Assembly: GCF_020360975.1 (NCBI RefSeq)
Contig: NW_025408682.1
Location: 682,001 to 746,000 of the forward strand
DNA from: Hirsutella rhossiliensis
Lineage: Eukaryota > Ascomycota > Sordariomycetes > Hypocreales > Ophiocordycipitaceae
Direction of reading: 5' to 3'
Length of the DNA stretch: 64,000 bases
The translations under genes and the position numbers were made by a program. The notes beneath the pieces are model-generated. The model saw nothing but the letters and a program-made list of their open reading frames with translations, was not told where the DNA came from and did no database searches. Positions 36,506 through 47,028 of the stretch are shown here, in pieces. Numbering within the stretch: position 1 is the first letter of the stretch; each line of letters opens with the position of its first letter.

Positions 36506-37905
36506 TTACTTTTGCCGCCTGATGGTTTTTTGCGCCATCTCTACCAGACCGTCCTTTGCCTCGCTGTCGGGAAAGTCGGCAATGGCGGCAATGGCCTTGT
36601 CTGAATAGTCGTGCGCCAGGGCCCGTGTCTGTTCGATTCCGTCGCTCTGGAGTACTAGCTCCCGTGCCTTTCCACACAACATTATCAGCCGGCCGAGTAC
36701 ATCAAACACAGCGTTTGCACGCGGCGCCTTACCTTTTCAACATCACCCTCCTGCTCAAACTTGCGTCCGACCAGCGCGCCGAGCTCTGGGTTCTGCTTCC
36801 AGGCGAACAGCAAGGGTGCCGTGGCCAGGCCCAGCTTCAAGTCGGCGCCGGCGGGCTTGCCCAGGTCCGCTCCACTTCGAGTGTAGTCCAGCATGTCGTC
36901 CACCAGCTGGAACGCCAGACCCAGGTTCCTCCCATAAGAATAGGCCGCGTCGACCGTCGTGTTGTCGGCATTGCCGAGCAGCGCCGAGGCCCGACACGAC
37001 TTGGAGATGAGGCTGGCCGTCTTAAGATACGTCTTCTGGAGATAGTACCCAAGCGTCTCCTCGGACCATTCGGGACTCCGCTCGTCACGCTCCGTGTTCT
37101 TGAGCTGCATGAATTCGCCCTCGACCAGGTTGGCAATGACGGTGGCCAGCAGCTCGACGACCTCGACGTGGCGCAACCTCGCCAGGGCGACGGATGCTCG
37201 GCCTAATAGAAAGTCGCCAGCGAGGACGGCCATCTTGTTGCCAAACTCGAGGTTGGCCGAGGGGGACCCGCGCCTCGAGACGGAATGGTCAATGACGTCG
37301 TCGTGTAGCAGCGATGCCGTGTGAATCAGCTCCGTGATTTCGGCCAGGCGGCGCTGGCTGGGCAGGATGTCCAGGCTTCCCTCAGGCATGCCGGGGTCCC
37401 TCGCCGTCAGCGGTGCGGCCGAGGGGTTGACGTCGGCAAGGATCTGAACGGGAGATATGGGCGTGTCGATGGCGCCATTCTGGGGCAGGTCTGGGCGGGG
37501 ATTCTTGGGGCAGAGGTGGGTTGCTCGGCTCATGAGGAGGACGATGAGCGGCCGGACGTGCTTTCCCTGAGCCTGGGTGTAGTATTTGGCAACTCGGTCG
37601 AGGGAAGGGTGGCCGGAGCCGAGGAGCTTCCGGATGTTGCCTGTGAGGAACTGCATCTCTTTGGCGACGGCGCGGAGAGGGTCGATGGTCATGCCGTCGT
37701 CTGCGGCTCGCTTGACGACATTGCCAACCACATTGGAGGCGACCTGGACGGCGGCGGCCCAGGCAGAATCGCGCCGGGGAGACGAGTGGAGGCCGGCGCG
37801 CCGTATCCTCGAGGGGTCGAGGCTAGCTGGAGGAGAGCGACATAGCACGCAGGATTGCGCCGCGATCCTGCCACGCAAGACGACAGCTCCCCGGCGGAGC
37901 TGCAT
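36506..37905 (-). CDS. COQ1: mitochondrial polyprenyl (hexa-/decaprenyl) diphosphate synthase COQ1
   Basis: Model: complement(join(36506..36667, 36733..37905)), 444 aa. A basic, Arg/Ser-rich N-terminus of about 45 residues looks like a mitochondrial targeting sequence. The trans-prenyltransferase motifs are present: GKHVRPL, first Asp-rich motif LLHDDVIDHS, GDFLLGRA and second Asp-rich motif LVDDMLDYT. It builds the side chain of ubiquinone by adding isoprene units. Chain length (6-10 units) cannot be read reliably. The small second exon carries the conserved C-terminal helix (YSDKAIAAIADFPDSEAKDGL). The intron donor is GTAAGG. Confidence 0.93.
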
Positions 37906-38725
37906 TGCTGGGGGAGGCGCTCAACCGCGAGCGCGCGGTGCGGCCCAGAGGCTCGTTAGGCGACGAGTGGGAGAAAGGCAATGGTATGTCGTTGAAGGAC
38001 GTGACTCGTAGACAAAGAGATGGGACAGGCGGCCACGTTGGTCGGTCGAGAGGAGCTCAATTGGAGGTTCGAAGCCTCAGTTTTCATGGCACGCTGCGGC
38101 GAAAAGCGGCGAAAAGCGGCGAGATACCTTGTCAAGGTACCTCTGATGCGGAAGCAGCCAGGGACTCGATAAGAGATAAGAAAGGAGCGTTAAATCCGAC
38201 GGGGTTTGCGCAGCGGCTAGAATCCTAGAAAGCAACGCCCGCTGCGATACACGGTCTGCGACGGCCTACAGTACTTTGTACAGTACGTCATCCCGTCTGA
38301 ATATAAAGGGCGCATTGTCCATGGTGACGGCGACCTCGTAGTCGCCCTTGAAGCTGCTCATGCCACCAAGATTCACGGCAACTCTCCGTCTCTTCTGTTT
38401 CAAGCCTTAAGTGATGGATGGCTGAACTGCGCCAAACTCATGCTAGAGATAACAGCTTCACCGCGTTTCTCCCATGTGTTCTTAGCAGCTTTGCCATGCA
38501 CGAGCTACAGCTTCAGAGGCTCGTTGATGCGATAGTCTACTCCGAGGTTACTAAGCAATGGTTGGCACGGACCACAGCCGGAGTCGAAAAAGGCCGGCTT
38601 TGTACCTCGTGTCTACGGCGTCATCAGCCAGCAATCCTCAGATGCTCAATGAAGACAACGTTTAGGAGCCTAAAGCCCCGAGCTCCGCGGATGAGAGCTG
38701 CCTGTGCTGGCATATCGGGTCCGAA
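37906..38725. other. divergent intergenic region, COQ1 and VMA12 promoters
   Basis: About 820 bp between divergent genes. A short tandem duplication of CGGCGAAAAG is at about 38098-38120. A possible TATA-like ATATAAA is at about 38302. No further gene was supported. Confidence 0.4.
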
Positions 38726-39668
38726 ATGGTGCTCCTCACCATGACGCCGTCCATGGTCGACGGGCTCAAGAGCCTGGGCGACGACGTGTCGGAAAAGCCC
38801 ACCGACGACGGCCCGAAATGCGACGAGGCCAGGACGCAGCCAAGGCAAGGCAGCGATCCTTCACTGACCGAGCCCGCCATCGGCAGACCGATATCTCACG
38901 GCCAGGTGGTTGACCTGTGGAAGAGGCTGCAATCGATGCAGCCTTCGTCGTGCAGCCTCGATGCGCTCCTCAAGGGCTCTCGCGTCTACGTCCCGCCGCC
39001 TCCCCCCAAGCCCGAGCCCGTACGTCCCAGTCCCGTCCTGAAACGAGCGCTCAGCCTATTGAGAAATCAGCGCTCAGCCTATTGACACTGCCTTCTTGTT
39101 GTAGTCGGACGAATACAAAGCCCTCATGGCTCATCTGCGCCGCGAAGAAGCCGAGCGCGCCTACCAACGCATGGTTGACCCGCGTCCGCGCCTCGAGACG
39201 TTTAGCGACCGCTTCCCGACCGCTGCGCAAGCCTTCGCCGAGGTCAACCGGCCCGCAAACGCCGCGGATATCGGCGACGACGACGTCACGTACAGTGAAG
39301 TCCACCGCCAGGTCATGCTCATCATAAACTTTCTCGTCAGCATCGTGGGCGTCGCGGCAACGCTGTGGGTGGCGGCGCGGTGGTGGAGCCTGCCGGCGCG
39401 CGTCTTTCTCTCCTTGGGCGGCGCCATTGCCGTCGCCATTGCCGAGGTTGGCGTTTACCAGGGCTACGTGTTTAGGATGAGCCGGGCAAAGTCGAAGCAG
39501 AAGGCCGTCGCGGAGGTGAAGGAGGTGGTCAAGACATGGGTTGTGGGACAGGGTGAGGGCGGCGAGGATGACTCGACTGTGCTTCTCAAGAACAGCCAAG
39601 ATGGTGCTGATGAGACGGTCAGGCGAAGAAGGCCACCAGCGGGTGCATATGCCAAGCCTGACGATTAG
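38726..39668 (+). CDS. VMA12: V-ATPase assembly factor VMA12/TMEM199
   Basis: Model: join(38726..39019, 39105..39668), 285 aa (270 or so if translation starts at the second ATG, 38741, which has the better CACC context). The cytosolic part contains GSRVYVPPPPPKPEP and YKALMAHLRREEAERAYQRM, followed by VHRQVMLIINFLVSIVG and ARVFLSLGGAIAVAIAEVGVY: two membrane segments separated by a short loop. This is the layout of Vma12/TMEM199, an ER membrane protein that assembles the Vo sector of the vacuolar ATPase with Vma21 and Vma22. The C-terminal tail is hydrophilic. The intron contains a 17 bp direct repeat. Confidence 0.85.
39046..39085. repeat. 17 bp direct repeat inside the VMA12 intron
   Basis: AGCGCTCAGCCTATTGA occurs at 39046-39062 and again at 39069-39085, a 23 bp period. 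Both copies lie between donor (39020) and acceptor (39104), so they do not affect the protein. Confidence 0.85.
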
Positions 39669-40058
39669 GTATTGTGTTGAAATGGTTTCCGTGCTGTTAC
39701 GGATTGCGTATTCAAATGCAACGGCTAAAGTGGTGTTGAGACTCCTGCTTTGCCTTCTGGCTGTTTAGGCGCCGACGTGAGCATATGACTTGGCGTAATT
39801 CATCGTCACCCCGCGTCGCGTCGCGTCGCGTCCACATCATCGGCAAGCGCCGCCCTGCACCTCGGAACCGCCAACTTCCACCCCAAAGCTCGACAATCCT
39901 TTCGTCGCGTTTCCACGGCCTCGCCAACTCCAATTTTCGAAACTTGTGCAACGGCACAGATGTTACCATGCGTCGAATAAGCGTGTGTTCTCCCTCCGCC
40001 AATCGTTGCCGCGACCTCTCCTCCCCCTCGCCATAAAATCTGCCCGAGCAGTGCCATC
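39669..40058. other. intergenic region with a CGCGT pentanucleotide run
   Basis: 390 bp between genes in the same direction. Four tandem CGCGT/GTCGC units are at 39811-39833. Otherwise unremarkable. Confidence 0.5.
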
Positions 40059-40963
40059 ATGATCAAGTCATCGCCAGAGTATGCCATGTATGGAGCGCCC
40101 ATTTCCATCGAGTCACCGTGATTGGAGGTCTGACATGCCGCAGAACGAAGCCGGGCATGTCGCACAGCCTGTCGCGGAAGCGCGACAAGCCGCTGCGCAC
40201 TTATGGAAAACGATCGGCCTCTGCGCCTGATGCGCATGACAAACCTCTCTCGAAGAAATTTCGGCTCGGCGCCGACGATACAGCCCCAGGTGGCGGCTTG
40301 TCTCTGATTGCAGACCGCGATGCCGGTCTTGAGAAAAAGGCAGCTGCGAGCGGGCACACGGAACACGCGAATACGGCACAACCGAAGATCGGGGCAGATG
40401 GCCCACTGCATGTTTCGATCCTCAGTTACTTCAAACCCCTCACGCCGGCTCGAAACTATGAATCGTCCGAAGAAGCGACGAGAAACGTGCCACCTGGAGA
40501 GTCTTCTCGTCCATCCCCAAACCCTGACACAGTCCATCCGAGGAGCAAGCGCCGTCTGCTCAGGCTGCGTGTCGCATCATCTCCCTTAAGCGACACACCA
40601 GAGGCCGCTGTTGATGACAAAAGTGAAAAGCAGATGGGAGAAGAGGCGACAGGCGAGGATGAAACCAACAAGAGCATCAGCGACGGCGAAGAAGAACGAA
40701 GCCCCGCGATACGTGACGTGGAGGGCCGCCTATTGAATCAGGAAGAGGGCAACATCAACGGGCCGAGACCAAGCGCGGGGATCAAAGTGAGGAGATCGCG
40801 GAGAGTTCAGACTACACTGAACATCTCGACGCGGGCAGCGTTTGCCGAGTGCAGGGTGTGCAACACGGTGTGGAATCCGCTTTATCCTGACGATGTCAAA
40901 TACCATGCCAAACACCACGCGACGGTGATGCGGACAAAGGAGAAGAAGCAAGATGAGCTATAG
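40059..40963 (+). CDS. ESCO/Eco1-type zinc-finger protein lacking the acetyltransferase domain
   Basis: Model: join(40059..40078, 40144..40963), 279 aa; the small first exon (MIKSSPE) is inferred from a GT-AG intron that keeps frame, and translation from the ATG at 40157 is an alternative. The start RKRDKPLRTYGKRS resembles the N-terminus of fungal Eco1. Residues 96-103 (HVSILSYF) resemble a PCNA-interaction box with His in place of Gln. The C-terminus has a C2H2 finger (C243, C246, H261, H265) of the ESCO type. The reading frame stops 15 residues after the last histidine, so the cohesin acetyltransferase domain is absent. The middle is acidic and disordered. A role in chromatin or replication is inferred only. 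Confidence 0.7.
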
Positions 40964-41382
40964 CATACGATACCGCTGAATCTTCTCTGTCGACATCGGG
41001 TTACACCTTGCACCTGGGACCCGTGATTCAGGACTTGTGTCGCCATATAGAGAGACCGCCATCGTTCAAAGGCTTGGTGGATGGCCATCACGAAGGGGCC
41101 CTGCGGGAAGATAAAGATGGGGCTGTCGCCGCCGTCCAAGATCCCCAACTACCCAAATTCCATCCCGTTACTTTTGCGTCTTCGCTCAAGCAGGAGCTCG
41201 GCACGACAAGTTGTTGCAGGTCTATTCGGCGCCCGGCTTCGTTTACAGGCTCCGCCTCTTCCGTTGGTTTCCTACTGTGTTTGCAACTCTCCGTTTTACT
41301 TTTTGAGCTTACAAGGGGAGCCCGTGTCGCGTTGCTTACCGCCGGATCTGCTTCCATCTAGACCTCGACGACTCTTACTGCC
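40964..41382. other. intergenic region, promoter of the RBR ligase gene
   Basis: 420 bp. The last about 100 bp are C/T-rich and directly precede the start (CTGCCATGGC). No gene was recognised. Confidence 0.4.
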
Positions 41383-42780
41383 ATGGCAGAGCGTGATTTC
41401 GACATGGAAAGTCGTCAACTCGCATTGCAGCTACATATGGAGGAAATGGAGTCTTTAAGCCGGCTCCAAAAGGGGAAGCAACGCGAGGGAGACGTCGCCG
41501 ATATTGACGTTGCGATGGGCATATATATGCGAGACCTCCAGGACTTCGTTGGGCTGGACTCAGACCAGCCCATGTACCGCACCAGGGCCCACGCTGTCAA
41601 CCGCGAGGCCGACCTTGTCAAGTCTATTATGGCTGAGGAACAACAGGCCAAGCGCGACCGTGACTTGGCACAGGCCCTGAGCGGAGACCACCCTTACTGG
41701 AGCGGTGCCAACGCTGGGCCATCTTTCGATGAGGACGAACCTCTCGATGCTGGATTTTACCGCAGGCTTGAGGCGCTCAGATTGGCGCCTGACCACTCAA
41801 GGGGAGAATCATCGGCTCAGGGCGCGGCCAGAGGTCTCGCCAGCGGTGGCGGAGGCACCAGGACTGGGACGGGGCAATGCACGGCCTGCGCAGAAGACCA
41901 TGCAGCCTCGGACCTTGCGAGATGCCCCTGCTCTCACGAGTACTGCCACGATTGCCTCACCACGCTATTCGAGCATGCCACGGTCAACGAGTCGCTGTTC
42001 CCGCCGCGCTGCTGCCAGCAGCCGATCCCCGTCGGCGACCATCTCGACATCCTCGGCTCGGCGCTCGTCAACAAATTCAGGGCTAAGGAGGCGGAGCTGA
42101 GCACGCCCAACCGGACGTACTGCCATTTCCCCGACTGCTCTGCGTTTGTGCCTCCGCAGTCCATAAAAAATGGCGTTGCCTACTGCGTCCGGTGTCATGG
42201 ACAGACATGCGTGACGTGCAAAGGACAGCGTCATGCAACGGACACGGAGTGCCCGCAGGATGAGGCGACAAAAGACGTGCTCCGCCTGGGCCAGGAAAAT
42301 GGATGGAAGCGCTGCTACAACTGTCATCGCATGGTGGAGTTGGATTTCGGCTGTAACCATATGAGTACGTGATGGCCCCCTCCCTTTTCCGTTGACAAAA
42401 GACTGACCCTTGATCCAGGGTGCATATGCCAAGCCGAGTTCTGCGATGCCTGCGGACAGCGTTGGAGAACCTGCTCCTGCCCGATGTGGCAAGAAAACAA
42501 CCTTGCCGCCCGGGCCGAACAAGTCGCAGATCGAGACGCCAACAATCGACAGCTGCAGGGCGACAGACGTGTCGAGGTCGTTGAGCGGGCGGCGGCGAAT
42601 CTTGCTGACGACGGCGACAACTACAACGACGATTACAACAACTATCACGACTGGGAAGCTCGAATTGGAGACGGCGCTTACCGGTGCGAAGAGTGTTACA
42701 GATATCCGCAGCACTGGATCTATGAGTGCCGTCGATGCAGAATGCTCGTATGCAGGCAATGCCGGTACAATCGCCTTTGA
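41383..42780 (+). CDS. RBR-type (RING-IBR-RING) E3 ubiquitin ligase
   Basis: Model: join(41383..42364, 42419..42780), 447 aa. An alpha-helical N-terminus (about 1-160) precedes RING1, which starts CTACAEDHAASDLARCPCSHEYCHDC and ends at PPRCC. The IBR follows (YCHFPDCSAF, YCVRCHGQTCVTCKG). RING2 starts KRCYNCHRMVELDFGCNHM, with the predicted catalytic Cys324. It continues after the intron as RCICQAEFCDACG. The extra C-terminal Cys-rich tail (CEECYRYPQHWIYECRRC) is common in fungal members. The enzyme would pass ubiquitin from E2 through Cys324 to substrates. No ubiquitin-like or UBA domain is visible, so the substrate is unknown. Confidence 0.9.
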
Positions 42781-43134
42781 GGTGGGCGGATGAAGGATGG
42801 ACCACAGCATAATGATACTCTTTGACTGAACGCACGATGTGGTTCCCTTTTCAAGACTAACCAGTTCTTCTATCACTGAGGCGACCACGGCCACACCCCA
42901 TGTTGGCATTGAGCACCGAGAAGGAGTCCGGCCGGTTGCTGCAGGGGTCGTTTCTGGACGCGGACGCATCTTTGGCTACCCATTGGAAAGCATATACGCA
43001 GAGCGATCAACATGATAAACAAGAACGCTGAGCTGCGAGCGGGATGTCCTCGACGACACCCAATTCCTCTCTGCACAAAGCACAGGCGCGATGTACACAC
43101 CCGAAGCGTCAGGCCCCTGGCCACGTCTGCCCAC
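42781..43134. other. convergent intergenic region
   Basis: 350 bp between the 3' ends of the RBR gene and a small minus-strand hypothetical gene. Nothing was recognised. Confidence 0.4.
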
Positions 43135-43545
43135 CTACTCAAGCATCTGAGCGCCCGGCTTCAACCAGCCAACTGTCCACTCCCCGTCTCCCTCGCAGCG
43201 AACCTTGCCCTTCATCTCCGGGTGGCCCCCGGCGAAACATTGGCACTTGAAAGTGAAATCGATGACGTCTCCCGTTTCGAACTCCTTGTCGGGGAACTTG
43301 GACTTCGTCACGAAGACCCAGGCGCACAGCGTGGTTCGCTGCCTCTGGACACAATCTTGCGTATGAGGCGACCCAATCGTTTGCGCACTGGGCGCCGTCA
43401 CCGCAGGGATCCTGGCCAAGAAGTCTGCGAAATCTTCTTGCTCCTTGTACAAGTCGGGGTTTACAAACACCTGCGCCGTTATATGGCGGATCGTCTCCTT
43501 CGAAATCCACTCCCCATTCATGGGGTCGTACGGGAGGCCCTGCAT
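43135..43545 (-). CDS. small hypothetical protein
   Basis: Single-exon model, 136 aa, starting at the first in-frame ATG (context TACACCATGC). The frame stays open upstream to 43704 but only from a TTG, and that part looks like an A/C-rich 5' leader. The sequence has a helical N-terminal half (ISKETIRHITAQVFVNPDLYKEQEDFADFLARI) and a beta-rich C-terminal half with five cysteines (TTLCAWVFVTKSKFPDKEFETGDVIDF, CQCFAGGHPEMKG). It has no signal peptide and no family I recognise. The hydrophobic/charged alternation and codon choice look like real coding sequence. An upstream exon cannot be excluded. Confidence 0.5.
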   Translation of the reverse strand: MQGLPYDPMNGEWISKETIRHITAQVFVNPDLYKEQEDFADFLARIPAVTAPSAQTIGSPHTQDCVQRQRTTLCAWVFVTKSKFPDKEFETGDVIDFTFKCQCFAGGHPEMKGKVRCEGDGEWTVGWLKPGAQMLE

Positions 43546-44457
43546 GGTGTACGGGAGTTTTGTTGTAAGTCTTGGCGTGTGTCGCACGTGCGGAGGATCG
43601 AAGCTGCAATCTTGAAATCTCAAGAGGCCGCGGCAAGTCGGATTCAAACAGTGCAGTTTCGGTAGTGGGTTGTTTTTGAGTTGGGCTTTTATTGTTTGGT
43701 TCAAAGATGACTAGAAAGACAAGAATGTCACTCTTGTTGGCGGTGACGGCGTCATTTATACCCTCAAGTGGGTACTCTCGACGATGAGGATGTCAGTTCC
43801 CTGATGCTGTTCAGAGGCTGATTCGTCTCTACGGCACTCGTTGTTCACATGCTTGTTGTCAGACCAAGTTGACGGACCACGATCGAGTCAGGATCAGCCA
43901 GTCGCTTAGGAAGCACGCTGACCATAGAAACAGGAGGTTCGTTCATCACCTGGGCAAGCTCAGGGGGTGAACAGCTCGCCGCGCCGATAATTGCGTGATG
44001 AGCTGAACAGAGATCTAGTTCTAGAACTTATGGAGACGAAATGGAACGAACAAATCAGTCACTACCCGATCAAGGACATGTATCTTATCAAAGCTCAATT
44101 TGTCTTCATTGAATTTGTCTTCATTGACTATGGATGAAAGATGCGGGTCCAAGGCTAGCCCAAATATAAACAGAATCCATGCCGGACCGCACCCATCTAC
44201 GGCACTATTGAACAGAAACGAAATCATGGTGACTGGATCCGACAAGACCTCATATAACATAATGTAGGCATCAACATACAGTAGCTCGACGACACCAGGT
44301 ACTGACAGAAAGGGAATCGGTGCCGTCGTAGCTATACATATACTTCAACCGAATAGAGGCGTGGCGGGCCTAGATATGTGCCAGCTTTCCGCGCCACGGG
44401 GGCTCACAGGGTTGACAATCAGTCGCTTTTCGCAGCCGCCCTGGCGGTTCTCGCTCG
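43546..44457. other. intergenic region
   Basis: 900 bp between two minus-strand genes. The stretch is AT-richer than its surroundings, with short inverted TTCATTG repeats near 44100. No gene was supported. Confidence 0.4.
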
Positions 44458-47028
44458 TCAATACTTCCTATCGTCGTCGGAGCTCACGGTGGTAAAGGGC
44501 TGGGTGCCGGACGCATGCTTGCTGGGCGGCACGGCCACGTTCTCGAAATTGTACAGCGGCCGCCTGACGGCGTTGCGCTGTAACAAGATGTACCGCTTGA
44601 AAACCCATGGGATGGTCTGCGTGACTTGATAGGCGGCGAACTTGCGCACGGGGACGGCGAACACGAAGTCGAGTTCCTCGAGTGTGCGCTGCATGGTTTC
44701 CGGAACCCAGAGGAAGATCATGATGAAGGCAACAAGGTTGAAGCCCGCGTAAAGTCCGAATGCGCCGACGGTGTGGAGTTGCTTCAAAAGGAAGGGGAAG
44801 GATGTGCCCAAAACAGCAGCCTGAACAGTGTCAGCAAGACCGGAACTTTCCAGAAAATATTCTCCAGGTTTGCATACCCAGAACAGGCATGTGGCCACGG
44901 CAAAGCCCATGCCAGTCTCTCTATGAGACAGAGGGTAGACTTCGGCGCTGTAGGTGAACGGAACGGGACCCTCACCGGGTGAGTAAAAGGCTGTCATGTC
45001 GAGTTAGTGCCGAGCTCATCGAGTCAAGGCATGGCTGCCAAAGAAGGGATCAACTCACCGCCAAAGAGGAAGACGAATAAGCAGACGAGAGCCGTCCTTG
45101 CGTTGTTAGGGGAGTCGGCAGTTCCTGAAGGCATGAGGGTGCAGAGACCAGCGGCGAGTAGAGTCCAGAACTAGAGAGCTATTAACCGAAGTCTTGGAAC
45201 AAATATTTCATATTAAGGCGACGTACCATCTGGGGGAAAGTGAAGAGGAGCAGGCTTCGTCGGCCAAACTAAAGTATTCGTCAGCACTGTGTCAGCGACG
45301 GTTCGAGCTCAGGAGCGACGTACAGTGTCGATAGTCCAGAACGCCGGGAAGGCAAAGAGCCAATTGACCAGACCGAAGCCAAACGACCCGATCATGGCCT
45401 TGAACTCGCCGAGGCCGGCATCAACAAAGATTGTGGTGGAGTAGAAAGCAATGATGTTGATGCCTAGATTGGACATTAGTTTGGAGCGTGCCACGGCGCT
45501 TCCAAGTACGAGCTTGACTTACCGCACATCTGCTGCGCAATCATGACGGTAAAGGCAGCCAGGTTCGCTCGTCGGACGCGGGGAATGGTGAATAGTTGAG
45601 TAAATCGCGACAAGTAGTTTGTCTTCCCAACAAGCTCCTTCTCAATCTCGAGCTGAGCGCTGATGTAGTAGATGTCTCGGGCAACCTGGATGGGATCATT
45701 GCGCAGCACGAGGAGCGACTTCCAGGCCTCGGGGTAGCGATTCTTCTTCATATACCAGCGGGGAGACTCGGGGCAGCAGTAGATCAGGAGCACAAGGGGA
45801 ACGGCCGGGAGGAATGGGGCGCCTAAGGGACAGCATTGTCAGTATTTGACGAGCAGGACAGGCTGAATCCGCAATTTCTCACCAAGCATAAGCCGCCAGT
45901 TGATATTATCGACATAGAAGACGGCCAAGTTGAAAGCAGTCCCGAGCATGATGCCGAAAGCAGTCCACATTTCTGTATCGAGTTAGTTAGCACCAAAGTC
46001 GACATAGACTCCTCCATCGCGGGCATCACGTACGCCAAGACATGACGAGAGCGCCTCGAATCGAAGCGGGAGCGTTCTCGGCGGCGTAGATGGGCACAGT
46101 CGAGGCCTTGGCCCCCATTCCTATACCCATGAGCAGGCGGCAGGCCATTTGTTGTTCCCAGGTCCGACACAGAGCGGATCCAATGACGGGCCAGATGCAG
46201 AAATGAGCGGAGAAGAAAATCGTGCCTGGAGAGAAGTTAGTCCACGTCTGCCTCGATGGTGGAACGGAGGAGACAAAGGCTCACCTCGACGGCCGAACCA
46301 GTTGTTGAGGGGGTCGGATAACCAACACCCAATGAATCTACAGACGCGTGTTAACGGTCATCCGGGGTTGAAATGCGAAGAACGACATGAAAAGGTACGT
46401 ACGCGCTGCCGATGTAAGGACCAGCATTCAAAAGACCGATGATTAAGGAGTCCCGATCGCTCTCTTTCGGGAACAGGCCGTATGCCTCTGGGAGAAATAT
46501 GTTGGCGCCATTGCTTCCCGTCTGGTCCCAGCCCTGTACGGCGGCGCCGATGGAGCACGTAGCGATGGTGAGGAAGAGTCTCAAGGGCATGCGCCACCTG
46601 TGGTTTCTCTCCGTCTCGAGGGCGTCAAACTCGGCTTGGGTGAGCTTCTCGGGGCCGTCAATGGCTGCGGCTTCGGCGGGGTTCTGGGCCACCAGGGCGC
46701 CCTTTTTGAGGAGGCCAATATACTCCTGCAGGCCGCGATACTCGGCAAAGGCTTCGACGTCGCGCATCAGCTGCTCACGGGGGATTCCCTCGAGGGGATT
46801 CCGGATCCTGCCTCGGATATTAGTTTCGGAGCATTGAACCTGTCGCTTCCGTCCACGTACTTGGCCTCGAGGGTTTTGGAAAGATCAACCTCTTCGGCGT
46901 GAGTGACGCCTTTCTCCTCCAGGTGGTCCCCATGGCGAGCTTTGGGCTCTGGGCTGTTAGAGGCAAACCGGTCAGCAACCCATATTCCAATGAGCAAAAG
47001 CAGGTTGAACGGACTGAATGTCTGCCAT
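44458..47028 (-). CDS. MFS sugar transporter
   Basis: Twelve exons on the minus strand (5' to 3'): 47015-47028, 46861-46953, 46403-46807, 46285-46337, 46034-46225, 45883-45972, 45523-45822, 45324-45463, 45227-45268, 45059-45170, 44878-44990, 44458-44820; 638 aa, all phases agree. Signature motifs: [17 protein letters not shown] in the first membrane segment region, [14 protein letters not shown] (loop 2-3), [12 protein letters not shown] after segment 6, FGRRSLLL (loop 8-9) and [33 protein letters not shown]. These are the classic sugar-porter motifs of 12-segment transporters. The hydrophilic N-terminus of about 120 residues ([34 protein letters not shown]) is shared with a fungal subgroup. 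The substrate cannot be read. The 14-nt first exon rests on a GTCCGT donor and on frame, and is the least certain part. Confidence 0.85.
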
